NCBI GenBank assembly: GCA_963844885.1
Contig: CAWJQA010000020.1
Coordinates: 186,001 to 250,000 of the forward strand
DNA length: 64,000 nt
Origin: DATMER01 sp963844885
Lineage (GTDB): Bacteria; Acidobacteriota; Thermoanaerobaculia; Multivoradales; UBA5704
Reading direction: 5' to 3'
The notes under the pieces are model-generated. The model had not been told where the DNA came from. It searched no databases and saw only the letters and a list, made by a program, of their open reading frames with translations. Within the stretch, counting starts at the first letter, position 1. Every line of letters begins with the position of its first letter. Shown here in pieces: positions 1 through 8,719 of this stretch. The position numbers and the translations under genes were made by a program.

Positions 1-1
1 C

Positions 2-217
2 CTGCTCAAGCTCTACCTGGGCCGTCTCGTGCCCCTCGTCGCCGGTTTCGGGCAGGGAGGAAAGACCTCCCGCGAGCTCATGGAGTACTACTGGGACACG
101 GTGGAGAGCTGCGTGCCGCCGCCGGTGATCCTGGACGGCCTGGCGGAAGCCGGTTTCACCCGGCCACGCCGGTACGTGGTCCAGGCGATCATGTCGGAGT
201 ACACAGGGATCGCATGA
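2..217 (+). CDS. C-terminus of a UbiE-like SAM-dependent methyltransferase (partial)
   Basis: The window opens inside this gene; the open frame runs from base 2 to a TGA at 215-217. The visible 71 residues end in YYWDTVESCVPPP, then a LxxAGF motif and EYTGIA, which is the usual tail of the ubiquinone/menaquinone C-methyltransferase (UbiE/MenG) family: a Y-x-x-x-S/C-x-P segment followed by LxxAGF. The family methylates quinone precursors using S-adenosylmethionine. The catalytic N-terminal half is outside the window, so the exact substrate cannot be told. Its stop overlaps the start of the following quinone reductase gene by 4 bases (ATGA), which suggests the two are co-translated. Confidence 0.6.
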   Translation: MLKLYLGRLVPLVAGFGQGGKTSRELMEYYWDTVESCVPPPVILDGLAEAGFTRPRRYVVQAIMSEYTGIA

Positions 218-930
218 ACGTCCTGATCGTCTACGCCCATCCCGAGCCGGCGTCGTTCAACGGCTCGCTCAAGGATCTGGCCGTCGAGGTGCTCACCGGC
301 GCGGGCCACGAGGTGCAGGTCTCCGACCTCTACGCCATGGGCTTCAATCCGGTGGCGGGCCGCCACGATTTCCTCGAGGTCTCGAACCCGTCCTACTTCC
401 GGCTCCAGAACGAGCAGAAGCACGCGGCCGAGACCGGCACCTTCGCGCCGGACCTGAAAGCCGAGATGGACAAGCTCACCCGGGCGGATTTCGTGATCTT
501 CCAGTTCCCGCTCTGGTGGTTCGGCATCCCGGCCATCCTGAAAGGCTGGGTGGACCGCGTCTTCGCGGTGGGCTTCGCCTACGGCGGGAACCTCGGCCGG
601 TACGACAAGGGAGTCTTCCGCGGCAAGCGCGCGATGCTCTCCCTCACCACCGGCGGCGGCCCCGGCACCTTCGCGCCGGACGGATTGAGCGGGCACATCG
701 ACGATCTGCTCTTCCCGGTCCAGCACGGCATGCTCTACTTCGTGGGGATGGACGTGCTGCCGCCCTTCATCGCCTGGTCGGCCTCCTGGGCTCCCGAGGA
801 GACCAAGCAGTCCTACTTGGAGGCATATCGCCAATGCCTCTTGACCCTGGACGGCACCGAGCCGCTCTTCTTCCATCCAATGAGCGACTACGACGAGGAC
901 TTCCGCCTCAAGCCTGACGCCCGGCACTGA
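214..930 (+). CDS. NAD(P)H dehydrogenase (quinone), flavodoxin-like fold
   Basis: A 238-residue soluble flavoprotein of the NAD(P)H:quinone oxidoreductase / KefF-like family, expected to reduce quinones with NAD(P)H and bound flavin. It begins with the flavodoxin-type strand MNVLIVYAHPEP, followed by SFNGSLKDLA (phosphate binding loop), and has the family block FQFPLWWFGIPAILKGWVDR at about residues 96-115 and a GGGPGTFAPDG loop near residue 145. The ATG overlaps the upstream methyltransferase stop, so the two genes form an operon fitting quinone metabolism. The last 20 codons and stop are duplicated 1.1 kb downstream (see the repeats). Confidence 0.85.
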   Translation: MNVLIVYAHPEPASFNGSLKDLAVEVLTGAGHEVQVSDLYAMGFNPVAGRHDFLEVSNPSYFRLQNEQKHAAETGTFAPDLKAEMDKLTRADFVIFQFPLWWFGIPAILKGWVDRVFAVGFAYGGNLGRYDKGVFRGKRAMLSLTTGGGPGTFAPDGLSGHIDDLLFPVQHGMLYFVGMDVLPPFIAWSASWAPEETKQSYLEAYRQCLLTLDGTEPLFFHPMSDYDEDFRLKPDARH

Positions 931-934
931 AGCG
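873..934 (+). repeat. 62-bp direct repeat, copy 1 (3' end of quinone reductase)
   Basis: The last codons and stop of the quinone reductase, from CCATCCAATGAGCG to CACTGAAGCG, recur at 2034-2095 with 4 mismatches in 62 bases. The copies flank the broken PD-(D/E)XK-like gene. Confidence 0.9.
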
Positions 935-949
935 CGATGGCCGAGCGCC

Positions 950-1932
950 TCAGTTTGCCTCGTCGAGGACCGCGGCGACCGAAGAGGCCACGACAGCCTT
1001 CTCCAGCCAGCGTTCCAGCCGCTCCGGGTCCTTCTGGTCCAGGATGCGCTCGCGGACGGCGTCTGGCACCGCGATGCCACGAACCCGAAGGACCGTCAGC
1101 AGATTGCGCGCCGCCTCCTCGGTGCGTCCCTTGGTGAGCCCCTCGGTGAGCCCCTCGGTGAGCCCCTTGGTGAGCCCTTCGGTGAGCCCCTTGGTGAGCC
1201 CCTCGGTGAGCCCCTCGGTGCGTCCTTTGGTGAACCCCTCGGTGAGCCCCTGCGCGACGTACCTTTTCGCAAAATCGCTCTGGTATTCGTAGCCCTTCAT
1301 CGTCGTCCTCCAACGCGCGGCGGGCCGCGTCGTTCATAGAATTGTACACGAGGTCGTAGTAGAAGTTGGCTCGGTCTTCGTCGAGTCCCTGGATCGCGGG
1401 CAGCACCGCGGCGGCGATCGTCGCTCCCTGCTCGGAGTCACCGTGCGTCATCGCGGAGAGCACACCGAGCTCGGGCCGGCGGGACGCTTCCTCGAGGTCC
1501 GTCACGACCGGAACGGCGGAGGGGTGAAGAACAGACGGGCTCAGGACGAAGCCGGGGTCGCCAATCTCGATCGGTTCCGCACACCATCCGGCGACGTCCG
1601 GGTCAGGGGCGACGACGAGGAGAGTCGCCGGGCAGCCGTGGATGGCACGGGAGACCGTGACGTAGGCGGGCCAGCTCAGACGCTTTCTGGGGTCTGGCGC
1701 CAGTTGGACCTCGACGATGATCACGCGGACAGAGACCTGGCCGTCCAGAAGGACGACGACGGCGTCAGCGCGGTATTCGGCGGGCTGGATCTCACTCAGG
1801 TCGGCCGAGACGATGCGGGCTTCGGTGTAGCCCGGGAGCGCGACGCCGAGCACATCGGCCGAGGATCTCGGCGGCGAGCGAGGGGCGGTTCTTGAAGAGA
1901 TCCACAAGGATCTCGTGGGCCATGGAGGGCAT
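950..1932 (-). pseudogene. PD-(D/E)XK-like (Rpn/transposase-associated type) protein, two frameshifts
   Basis: Joining three frames gives one protein of about 325 residues. It starts MPSMAHEILVDLFKN (ATG at 1932), continues after a shift near 1860 with DVLGVALPGY and a nuclease-like core in which YRADAVVVL is followed by IIVEVQ, the D...ExQ pattern of PD-(D/E)XK folds, then shifts again near 1300 into MKGYEYQSDFAKRYVAQG. After that come about ten tandem 4-residue units of the type GLTE/GLTK (12-bp DNA repeats at about 1124-1255), and the tail RNLLTVLRVRGIAVPDAVRERIL. The tail layout (YEYQSDFA, repeats, LLxVLxxRG) matches the Rpn-like family linked to recombination-promoting nucleases. The frameshifts may be errors or real decay. 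The gene sits exactly between two 62-bp direct repeats. Confidence 0.65.
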
Positions 1933-2033
1933 GGCGGCGATCTTCCCATGCTTGCGGGAAGGAGTCAAAGATGCCCGGTCCAGAGAAGGTTCCCGGAAAA
2001 GGTTCCCGGGAACGATGCTGGTAGAGACCCCTG

Positions 2034-2095
2034 CCATCCGCTGAGCGACGACGACGAGGACTTCCGCCTCAAGCCTGACGCCCGGCGCTGAAGCG
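2034..2095 (+). repeat. 62-bp direct repeat, copy 2
   Basis: Near-identical (58/62) to 873-934, the 3' end of the quinone reductase, but with no gene in front of it. It marks the far border of the inserted nuclease-like gene. Confidence 0.9.
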
Positions 2096-2120
2096 GCTCC
2101 GGCTTCTCGTTCGGGCCGCT

Positions 2121-2440
2121 GATCTTCCCGGGAAGATGGGATATCTTCCGGAGAAGTTGGTGCAGCTTCTCTGCCCGGTGAGCCAGCTTCTCCGGAAGTC
2201 GAGGCTGCTTCCGGTCCCATCGAAGCATCTTCCCGGGAAGTTGAGCCTGCTTCCGGAGAAGATGAGACGTCTTCTCTGTCCAAGGAAGCTGCTACCAGAG
2301 AAGATGGGCTGACTTCGGTGGAAGCTGAGCCATCTTCCTGAGAAGCTGGCGCTGCTTCCGTGTCCGGTGAGCCATCTTCCCGAGAAGTTGGCGCTGCTTC
2401 CGTGTCCGGTAAGACATCTTCCCTGGAAGATGAGCGTTTT
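2121..2440. repeat. 21-bp phased intergenic array A (CTTCCCGGGAAG type)
   Basis: About 15 degenerate units, nearly all exactly 21 bp, alternating between a TCTTCCCGRGAAG-type palindromic core and a GCTTCCGGAGAAG-type core with GAGC-like spacers. Long antisense reading frames through it are a by-product of the 21-bp (7-codon) period. No gene with convincing protein features is seen. Confidence 0.8.
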
Positions 2441-2452
2441 CCGGCGCGGGTA

Positions 2453-2712
2453 AAGCCTCTGAACCCGGGGGTTTTGCCTCTGGACCCGCGGGTAAAGCCT
2501 CTGTACCTGCGGGTAAAGTCTCTGTACCCAGGGGTAAAGTCTCTGTACCCGCGGGTACAGCCTCCGACCCGGGGGTTTTGCCTCTGTACCCGCTGGTACG
2601 GGCTCTGAACCCGGCGGTTTGCCTCCGTACCCGCGGGTACGGGCTCTGAACCCGGCGGTTTTTCTTCTGTACCCGCGGGTACAGCGTCCGAACCCGGAGG
2701 TTTTGCCTCTCC
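2453..2712. repeat. 21-bp phased intergenic array B (TACCCGCGGGTA type)
   Basis: About 12 units of 21 bp (a few of 20 bp) beginning CTCTG and carrying the palindrome GTACCCGCGGGTAC or variants (GAACCCGGGGGTT). It follows array A directly but has an unrelated core sequence. The 20-bp units break any reading frame, so it acts, if at all, as DNA or RNA. Confidence 0.8.
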
Positions 2713-2809
2713 GGAAGCGGGTGTTTTGTCCAAGCCCTCGGGGGCGCCCTCCTGAGCCGCGGGTGAGGTAGCGCGCGCCGGGGTCCGAAGGTGGTGCTAG
2801 GATTTTCAC

Positions 2810-3232
2810 ATGCCGACTCGCTTCGTGAACGACGCCGCCACCCTGGAGGACAGCTTCGGCATTGCCGCGTCCGGGGACCTGGCCGCTCAACTGGCCTTGC
2901 AGGCGGATACGCCGTTCACGATCGGCGTCACCGGCAAGTGGGGGTCCGGGAAGACGAGCATCCTGCGCCGGGCTTTCGCGACCTTGAAGGGACATCCGCT
3001 CCAACTGGAGGTGCCTCTCCGGAAGGCCGCCAGGAAGGACAAGGATCAGGACAGGCAGTGGAAACGGTTGGCCTATGATGAGGCGGACCGCCTCACGAGC
3101 CTGGGTTGGGACAAGGCGGCACGGGATCTCGCGGCCCAGAGTCTGAGCGTCTGGTACTCTCCCTGGCAGCATCAGGCCGAGGAGAACCCGCTGATCCCAC
3201 TCCTCCTGGAGACCCGGGCGACAATCAGCCTC
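2810..3232 (+). pseudogene. KAP-family P-loop NTPase, N-terminal fragment
   Basis: The first ~140 residues match the start of KAP NTPases: FVNDAATLEDSFGIAASGDLAAQL leads into a Walker A loop GVTGKWGSGKTS (about residues 39-50), and SVWYSPWQHQAEENPLIPLLLE (about 116-137) is the conserved segment after it. Full KAP proteins run several hundred residues more, with Walker B and membrane segments. Here similarity stops near 3220 and the frame runs into unrelated residues. KAP NTPases are membrane-associated ATPases common in phage-defence islands. The truncation joins directly onto the lower-GC DGQHR gene, so this looks like a deletion junction at the island edge. Confidence 0.75.
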
Positions 3233-3322
3233 AATCGATCTCAATCCCCATGCTGCACCGGACGACGGCCGACGCAGTGCGTCGACCGCAAAGCCATGAG
3301 TCACTGATATTAGGAGATCGTG

Positions 3323-4333
3323 ATGGCCGAGACCACCAAGAAAGTGCCACAGAATACTCGGCGCCGAGCGGCGTCGTATCCTGCTCTGCTCATCACGCAA
3401 AATAGGCAGAGGTTCTATTTCTCGACGATTCCCGTCGACGATCTATTCGCTTACTGCTTCGTCGCGCGACGTAACGAGGATCCGCTAACGGGATTTCAGC
3501 GTGCCTTAAATGAAGGTCGAGCGGACGACATCGCGGCCTATCTCGCTGCAGGCAATGGTTCGATTCCATCGAACATCGTTCTGTCCGCTCAGGACGTCGC
3601 CGAATTCAGCTACGATCCGCGTACAAAGTCCGTCTCGTTCAGCCGCGTTCCGACCGGTTTCCTTGTCTTGGATGGTCAGCATCGCCTCTGGGGCTATCAA
3701 AAATGCCTCGTGCGTCATCGCGTGCCAGTCGCGATCTATGAAGGTCTATCCCGCACGACAGAAGCGAAACTTTTTATCGACATCAATACGACGCAGCGCG
3801 GCGTTCCAGCGGCGCTACTCCTCGATATCAAACATCTCGCCGAGATGGAATCCACGCGAGAGCAAACTCTGCGGGAACTCTTTGACAGGCTCAACACGGA
3901 CCCGAAGTCGCCAATGGTCGGCAAGTTGAGCGCAGCGAAATCGATTGCAGGGAAGATCTCTCGTGTCACGTTCAATCGAGCCATTGAACCTGTCATCACG
4001 GGCAGTGTCCTGGCTGAGACGGATCCGCATTCCCGGTATCGGCTGATAGTTAACTACCTGAACGCGCTTGAAGCCGAAACCACTGATAAGAGCATCCTGC
4101 TCAAATCGGCGTTCTTCGAGGCAGCATTCTCCGTTTTCGATGATGTCGTTCGCACTACAGTCGCAGCTCACGGTTCCGCTCGGCCCGATGCGTTGCGTCA
4201 AACGCTCCAGCCCTTTGCCCGTCTCAGTTACTACGGGACAGGCGGTCGAACGCTGCAGAACAAGAAAGAGATCTCGGCATTGATGCGCACCGCTCTGCGG
4301 AAGAGCGTCGCGATTTCTGACGACATGCTGTGA
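3323..4333 (+). CDS. DGQHR-domain protein (DndB/DpdB-like)
   Basis: A 336-residue protein with the diagnostic motif LVLDGQHRLWGY at about residues 116-127, followed by the FIDINTTQRGV block (about 152-162) seen in DGQHR-domain proteins. This family includes DndB (regulator of DNA phosphorothioation) and DpdB (7-deazaguanine DNA modification), both in genome-defence islands; other members are unassigned. No DndACDE or Dpd genes are in the window, so no modification role can be given. ATG at 3323 follows TAGGAG; an upstream in-frame GTG at 3320 is possible. The stop overlaps the next gene by 4 bases (GTGA), so the two genes are a coupled pair. Base composition is visibly lower in GC than the flanks, a sign of transfer. 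Confidence 0.75.
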   Translation: MAETTKKVPQNTRRRAASYPALLITQNRQRFYFSTIPVDDLFAYCFVARRNEDPLTGFQRALNEGRADDIAAYLAAGNGSIPSNIVLSAQDVAEFSYDPRTKSVSFSRVPTGFLVLDGQHRLWGYQKCLVRHRVPVAIYEGLSRTTEAKLFIDINTTQRGVPAALLLDIKHLAEMESTREQTLRELFDRLNTDPKSPMVGKLSAAKSIAGKISRVTFNRAIEPVITGSVLAETDPHSRYRLIVNYLNALEAETTDKSILLKSAFFEAAFSVFDDVVRTTVAAHGSARPDALRQTLQPFARLSYYGTGGRTLQNKKEISALMRTALRKSVAISDDML

Positions 4334-5346
4334 GCTTCCCTCAGGGTCCGATTTGGCAGACGCTTAGGCAGCGCGCCCTGGACGCTGTTCCGCCTGGCTC
4401 GCAATCCCGTTACAGCGCGCCAGTCACGCTTCGGCAATGGCAGACTGCTGGCGCATACACCGTGGCAACCACGGCGCCCCAGAGGGTGGAGATCGCCGCC
4501 TTTTCCGATGAGATCGGTGGAGTCCTCTTGGTTGAGGCGGAACACTTTCTAGATCACGCTGCCGAACATCAGGTCGTGCTCTTTAAGCAGCGGACGAGTG
4601 ACGCCTGGACCAGCAGCGCGTGGCAAACGGTTACAGTTTATTACTGGGCGTACTTCGCTCTACTGGCGCTTACACGGCTGGTCGGGGACTCCATCTGGTA
4701 TGTCGATGACTCTGTCGCCGCGCAGCTCAGCACCTTGGCTCCCGCGGGTAGCGCGCGTGTCGGAGCAGGTCCTTATCGGCTTAGGTGTGGCCGCATATTG
4801 AGCGTGACACAGCGTCAGCTCGACCTACGAAGAGCGAAGGGCCGATCTCATGACGCTTTGTGGAAGCTGTGGGGAGTGATAGTAGATGATTTGATTTCTA
4901 CGTCGGCACCCCTGTCAGGATCAGAGGAAGAGAGGCTGTTCATCGCCATAAGAAGGGCCGCCACAACACTCGGCCCAGATTGGCCCAGTGAATTACGCAA
5001 TGTCGTTAATTACCGGCCCGGATTCGCGTACCGAGCAGGACGAATGCCAGCACGTAGGATAAGTCTGAAGCATATTCCCGTGGTGCCGCACGGTTTTTCC
5101 GATCATTTGAGTTCCTTTGAGTCCAGTGTCGCAGCGTTGACTCCAAATTTGCCTGTATCAGCTCAGCCTGACGTGGTCGCGCGCCTTCTTGTTGACTATA
5201 CGCTTGTTCTCCATACTCTTTCCCGAGCCGTGTATAGCGAAGTGGTCGACCGCTCTGGGCTTGACAAGCGATGGCAACGGAATCGATCAGGATTCCTTGA
5301 GAAGCATGGCGTAAGCGTGCAAGACGGCACTTGGCCGTGCGAGTGA
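4330..5346 (+). CDS. Unknown partner of the DGQHR protein
   Basis: A 338-residue protein that I do not recognise. It starts at a GTG overlapping the stop of the DGQHR gene. It has no signal peptide and no clear P-loop or nuclease motif. A hydrophobic aromatic stretch (VTVYYWAYFALLALTRLVGDSIWYVDD, split here as VTVYYWAYFALLALTRLV then GDSIWYVDD, about residues 97-123) resembles a buried helix of a helical bundle rather than a transmembrane span. The rest is mixed and charged. Low GC, like its neighbour. The strict coupling suggests the two proteins act together, possibly in defence; that is inference. Confidence 0.55.
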   Translation: MSFPQGPIWQTLRQRALDAVPPGSQSRYSAPVTLRQWQTAGAYTVATTAPQRVEIAAFSDEIGGVLLVEAEHFLDHAAEHQVVLFKQRTSDAWTSSAWQTVTVYYWAYFALLALTRLVGDSIWYVDDSVAAQLSTLAPAGSARVGAGPYRLRCGRILSVTQRQLDLRRAKGRSHDALWKLWGVIVDDLISTSAPLSGSEEERLFIAIRRAATTLGPDWPSELRNVVNYRPGFAYRAGRMPARRISLKHIPVVPHGFSDHLSSFESSVAALTPNLPVSAQPDVVARLLVDYTLVLHTLSRAVYSEVVDRSGLDKRWQRNRSGFLEKHGVSVQDGTWPCE

Positions 5347-5429
5347 GCGCCGGCTTGGCAATATCTCAAAAGAGCGATTAAAGGGGGCGGTGACGAGAGG
5401 GTGATTTTCAGGCTCGGACGGCTTCGACA

Positions 5430-5558
5430 GGGACGTCGTCCATCATCTGCATGCCCACGGACCTGCCGCTCTGGATGATGATCTGGATCATCGGGGTGTT
5501 GCCTTCGCGGATCACGTTCGGCAGGCCGGGGGTCTTGAGGAGGATCTCGTTGACGGCG
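5430..5558 (-). pseudogene. Duplicated C-terminal fragment of pilT
   Basis: About 125 bp nearly identical to 6212-6338 inside the pilT gene (it encodes the NVIREGNTPMIQ...IQ...GMQMMD part). It ends within a base or two of the RelE stop at 5559. No start codon and no other pilT sequence is present. The toxin-antitoxin pair therefore lies between pilT and a scrap of pilT. Confidence 0.85.
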
Positions 5559-5834
5559 TCAGAGGCTCCGATAGACTTCCTTTCGATTTCCGACCCTGAC
5601 GATCAAGATGAGCAGCCTGTCGTCTTCAACGTGGTAGACGATCCGATAGTCACCGACTCGGATCCGGTACAGATCTTCGGGGGAATGAAGCTTCGAGGCG
5701 TCGTGTGGGCGTGGGTCGTCTGCCAGCCTCTCGATCCGCGCAAGAGCTCGTTGCTGCGTGCTGCGATCGAGCTTACGGATCTGACGGGCTGCGGCGGGTG
5801 AGACCTCGACGGTGTAGCGTTGCGCGCGGCTCAG
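5559..5834 (-). CDS. RelE/ParE-family toxin
   Basis: An open frame of about 91 residues reading RYTVEVSPAAARQIRKLD, then LARIERLADDPRPHDASKL, EDLYRIRVGDYRIVYHVED, and LLILIVRVGNRKEVYR before a TGA at 5559-5561. The order (VSPAAxRQI, KL, YRIRVGDYRIVY, RVGxRxxVY) is the full RelE/ParE toxin fold; RelE enzymes cut mRNA on the ribosome. There is no ATG; the only codon near the expected position is a CTG overlapping the antitoxin stop at 5834, so the start is uncertain. It lies downstream of and overlaps the Phd-like antitoxin gene, the usual antitoxin-first order for Phd/RelE pairs. Confidence 0.8.
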   Translation of the reverse strand: MSRAQRYTVEVSPAAARQIRKLDRSTQQRALARIERLADDPRPHDASKLHSPEDLYRIRVGDYRIVYHVEDDRLLILIVRVGNRKEVYRSL

Positions 5835-6085
5835 AACCCCAGCTCCGCTTTGAGGTCGGCCAGAGAGATCGTCCCCTTCTCCCGGGCCTCGCGCAGAGCC
5901 TCCCGAGCCTCCTCGAGGTCAGCGCGATCCTCCAACGCTTCGACGAGGGCGAGATCCTCGAGCGGGACGACCGCGACGAGCTCTTCGCCAGCCCGGGTCA
6001 AGACGATCCGCTCCTTGCCGGATGCGACCCGGCGAAGCAACTCGGAGAATCGATCGTGGGCTTCGGTGGCGGAGAGTGTCGTCAT
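5831..6085 (-). CDS. Phd/YefM-family antitoxin
   Basis: An 84-residue protein beginning MTTLSATEAHDRFSELLRRV, with the family middle ERIVLTRAGEELVAVVPLEDL and a charged C-terminal helix (EEAREALREAREKG) that would bind the toxin. The N-terminal half is the DNA-binding Phd/YefM dimer fold, so the pair should be autoregulated. ATG at 6085 is preferred over an upstream ATG at 6115 because the family starts at MTxLSATEA. The toxin frame overlaps the end of this gene. Confidence 0.85.
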   Translation of the reverse strand: MTTLSATEAHDRFSELLRRVASGKERIVLTRAGEELVAVVPLEDLALVEALEDRADLEEAREALREAREKGTISLADLKAELGF

Positions 6086-6117
6086 GATGTAGGGAATCTT
6101 AGCACCGAACTGCAAAC

Positions 6118-7184
<1,067 letters not shown>

Positions 7185-7191
7185 GGGTGCC

Positions 7192-8629
7192 TCAGTTCGT
7201 GAACTTCGCCGGCTCTTCGGCGTGGCGCGCGGCCTCTTCGCGGGTGATGACCTGTTCTTGACGAGATCGGCGAGCGAGTCGTCCAGCAGGCACATGCCGT
7301 GCGAGGCGCCGGTCTGGAGCACCGAGCGGATCTGAAAGGTCTTCTCTCGCGGATGAGGTTGCCGACCGCCTTGTTGCAGACCAGGACCTCGAGGGCCGGC
7401 ACGCGGCCGCTGCCGTCCGCTTTGACCACCAGCCGCTGCGAGACGACGGCGCGCAGCGACTCGGAGACCATGGTGCGGATCTGCTCCTGCTGCTTGGGCG
7501 GGAAGACGTCGAGGATGCGGTTGATCGTGCGGATCGCGTTGTTGGTGTGCAGGGTGCCGAGCACGAGGTGGCCGGTCTCGGCGGCGGTGATGGCGAGCGA
7601 GATCGTCTCCAGGTCGCGCAGCTCGCCGATGACGATGATGTCGGGGTCCTCGCGCAGGGCGGCGCGCAGGGCGCTGGCGAAGGAAATGGTGTGCCGGCCG
7701 GCCTGGCGCTGGTTGACCACGCAGCTTTTGCGAGCGGTGGACGTACTCGATCGGATCCTCGATGGTGATGATGTGGTCGCTGCCGGTCCTCGTTGAGCAT
7801 GTTGACCAGCGCGGCCAGGGTGGACGACTTGCCGCAGCCGGCCGGGCCGGTGAGCAGCACCATGCCCCTGGTGAAAGTTGGCGAAGCGCGTCAGACTGGC
7901 GGGCAGGCCGAGCTCCTCCAGCGTCGGCGGGTTCGGCGGGATGGCGCGGAAGACCGCGTCCATGCCGCGCTGCTGCCGGTAGACGTTGGCGCGGAAGCGG
8001 CCGACGCCGGGGATGGTGTAGGCGAAGTCGATCTGGCCGTGCTCGTCCAGGTCGCGGGCCTGCTCGGGAGTGAGGATCTCCCGGATCATGGCCTCGGAAG
8101 CTTCGCGGGCCAGCGGCTCGTCCTCCAGGTCGGAGAGCATGCCGTTGCGCCGCATCTTGAGCGGCGCGGCGCTGTGCAGGTGGAGATCGCTGGCCTTCTG
8201 CTGCACGGTGTAGGTGAGCAGGGCGTCGAGCCGGCGCTCGGTCTGCCGCAAGGGGGCCGCGGGCGCGGTGGCGGGCGCGGCTGGAACCGGAGCGGGTGGC
8301 GGGGCCGGAGCCGGCGGGGCCGGCGGCTCGGGCGCGGTGACCTGGGGCGGAGCCGGAGCCGGTGGAGCCGGCGGGGCCGGTGCGGCGGCAGGGGCGGCCG
8401 GCTGGCCCTGCTGGGCGCGCTGCTTGGCGATGTAGTCGCGCTGGACGGAGCGGAGCTGCTCGAGCTGGCGAAGGTTGAGCACGCCGCGGTCGAGAAGGAT
8501 CTCGCCCAGCCCGCGCAGGCCGCCCTCCTGATTCCACTCGGCTGTGGCCGCGGTGAGCTGGTCCTGGGAGACGAGCTTGTAGTGAAGAGCGATACGCCCG
8601 AAGAGAAGCTCGTCCTGACCCATCGGCAT
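7192..8629 (-). CDS. PilT/PilB-like ATPase with N-terminal extension (multiple frameshifts as read)
   Basis: A second retraction-type ATPase of about 475 residues, reassembled across at least five frame changes (near 7865, 7790, 7725, 7345 and 7255). The N-terminus MPMGQDELLFGRIALHYKLV, with LTAATAEW and GLGEILLDRGVL, is the GSPII_E-type N-terminal domain, followed by a Pro/Ala-rich linker (~70 residues). Then come the PilT core: ASDLHLHSAAPLKMRRNG, VGRFRANVYRQQRG, Walker A TGPAGCGKSSTLA, IITIEDPIEYVH, DIIVIGELRDLETI and GTLHTNNAIRTINRILD. The motifs are intact in sequence order, so the shifts look like errors. An extension of this kind marks paralogues with regulatory or surface-sensing roles in bacteria with several pilT copies; that role is inference. 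Confidence 0.75.
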
Positions 8630-8719
8630 AGTGGCCCGAGAGTAGAGGAGCCCGAGGCCGGGCGTCAACTCCGGCTGAGTTAGAATCACCGGACTTGCAG
8701 GCTGCCGAGAGGAGAGATC

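Noticed and set aside
1792..2733. Repeat-rich minus-strand frame with heptad-like SREDGSPDTEAAPT pattern
   Set aside because: The 7-residue period comes from the 21-bp DNA repeat; 20-bp units break the frame in array B and no family matches.
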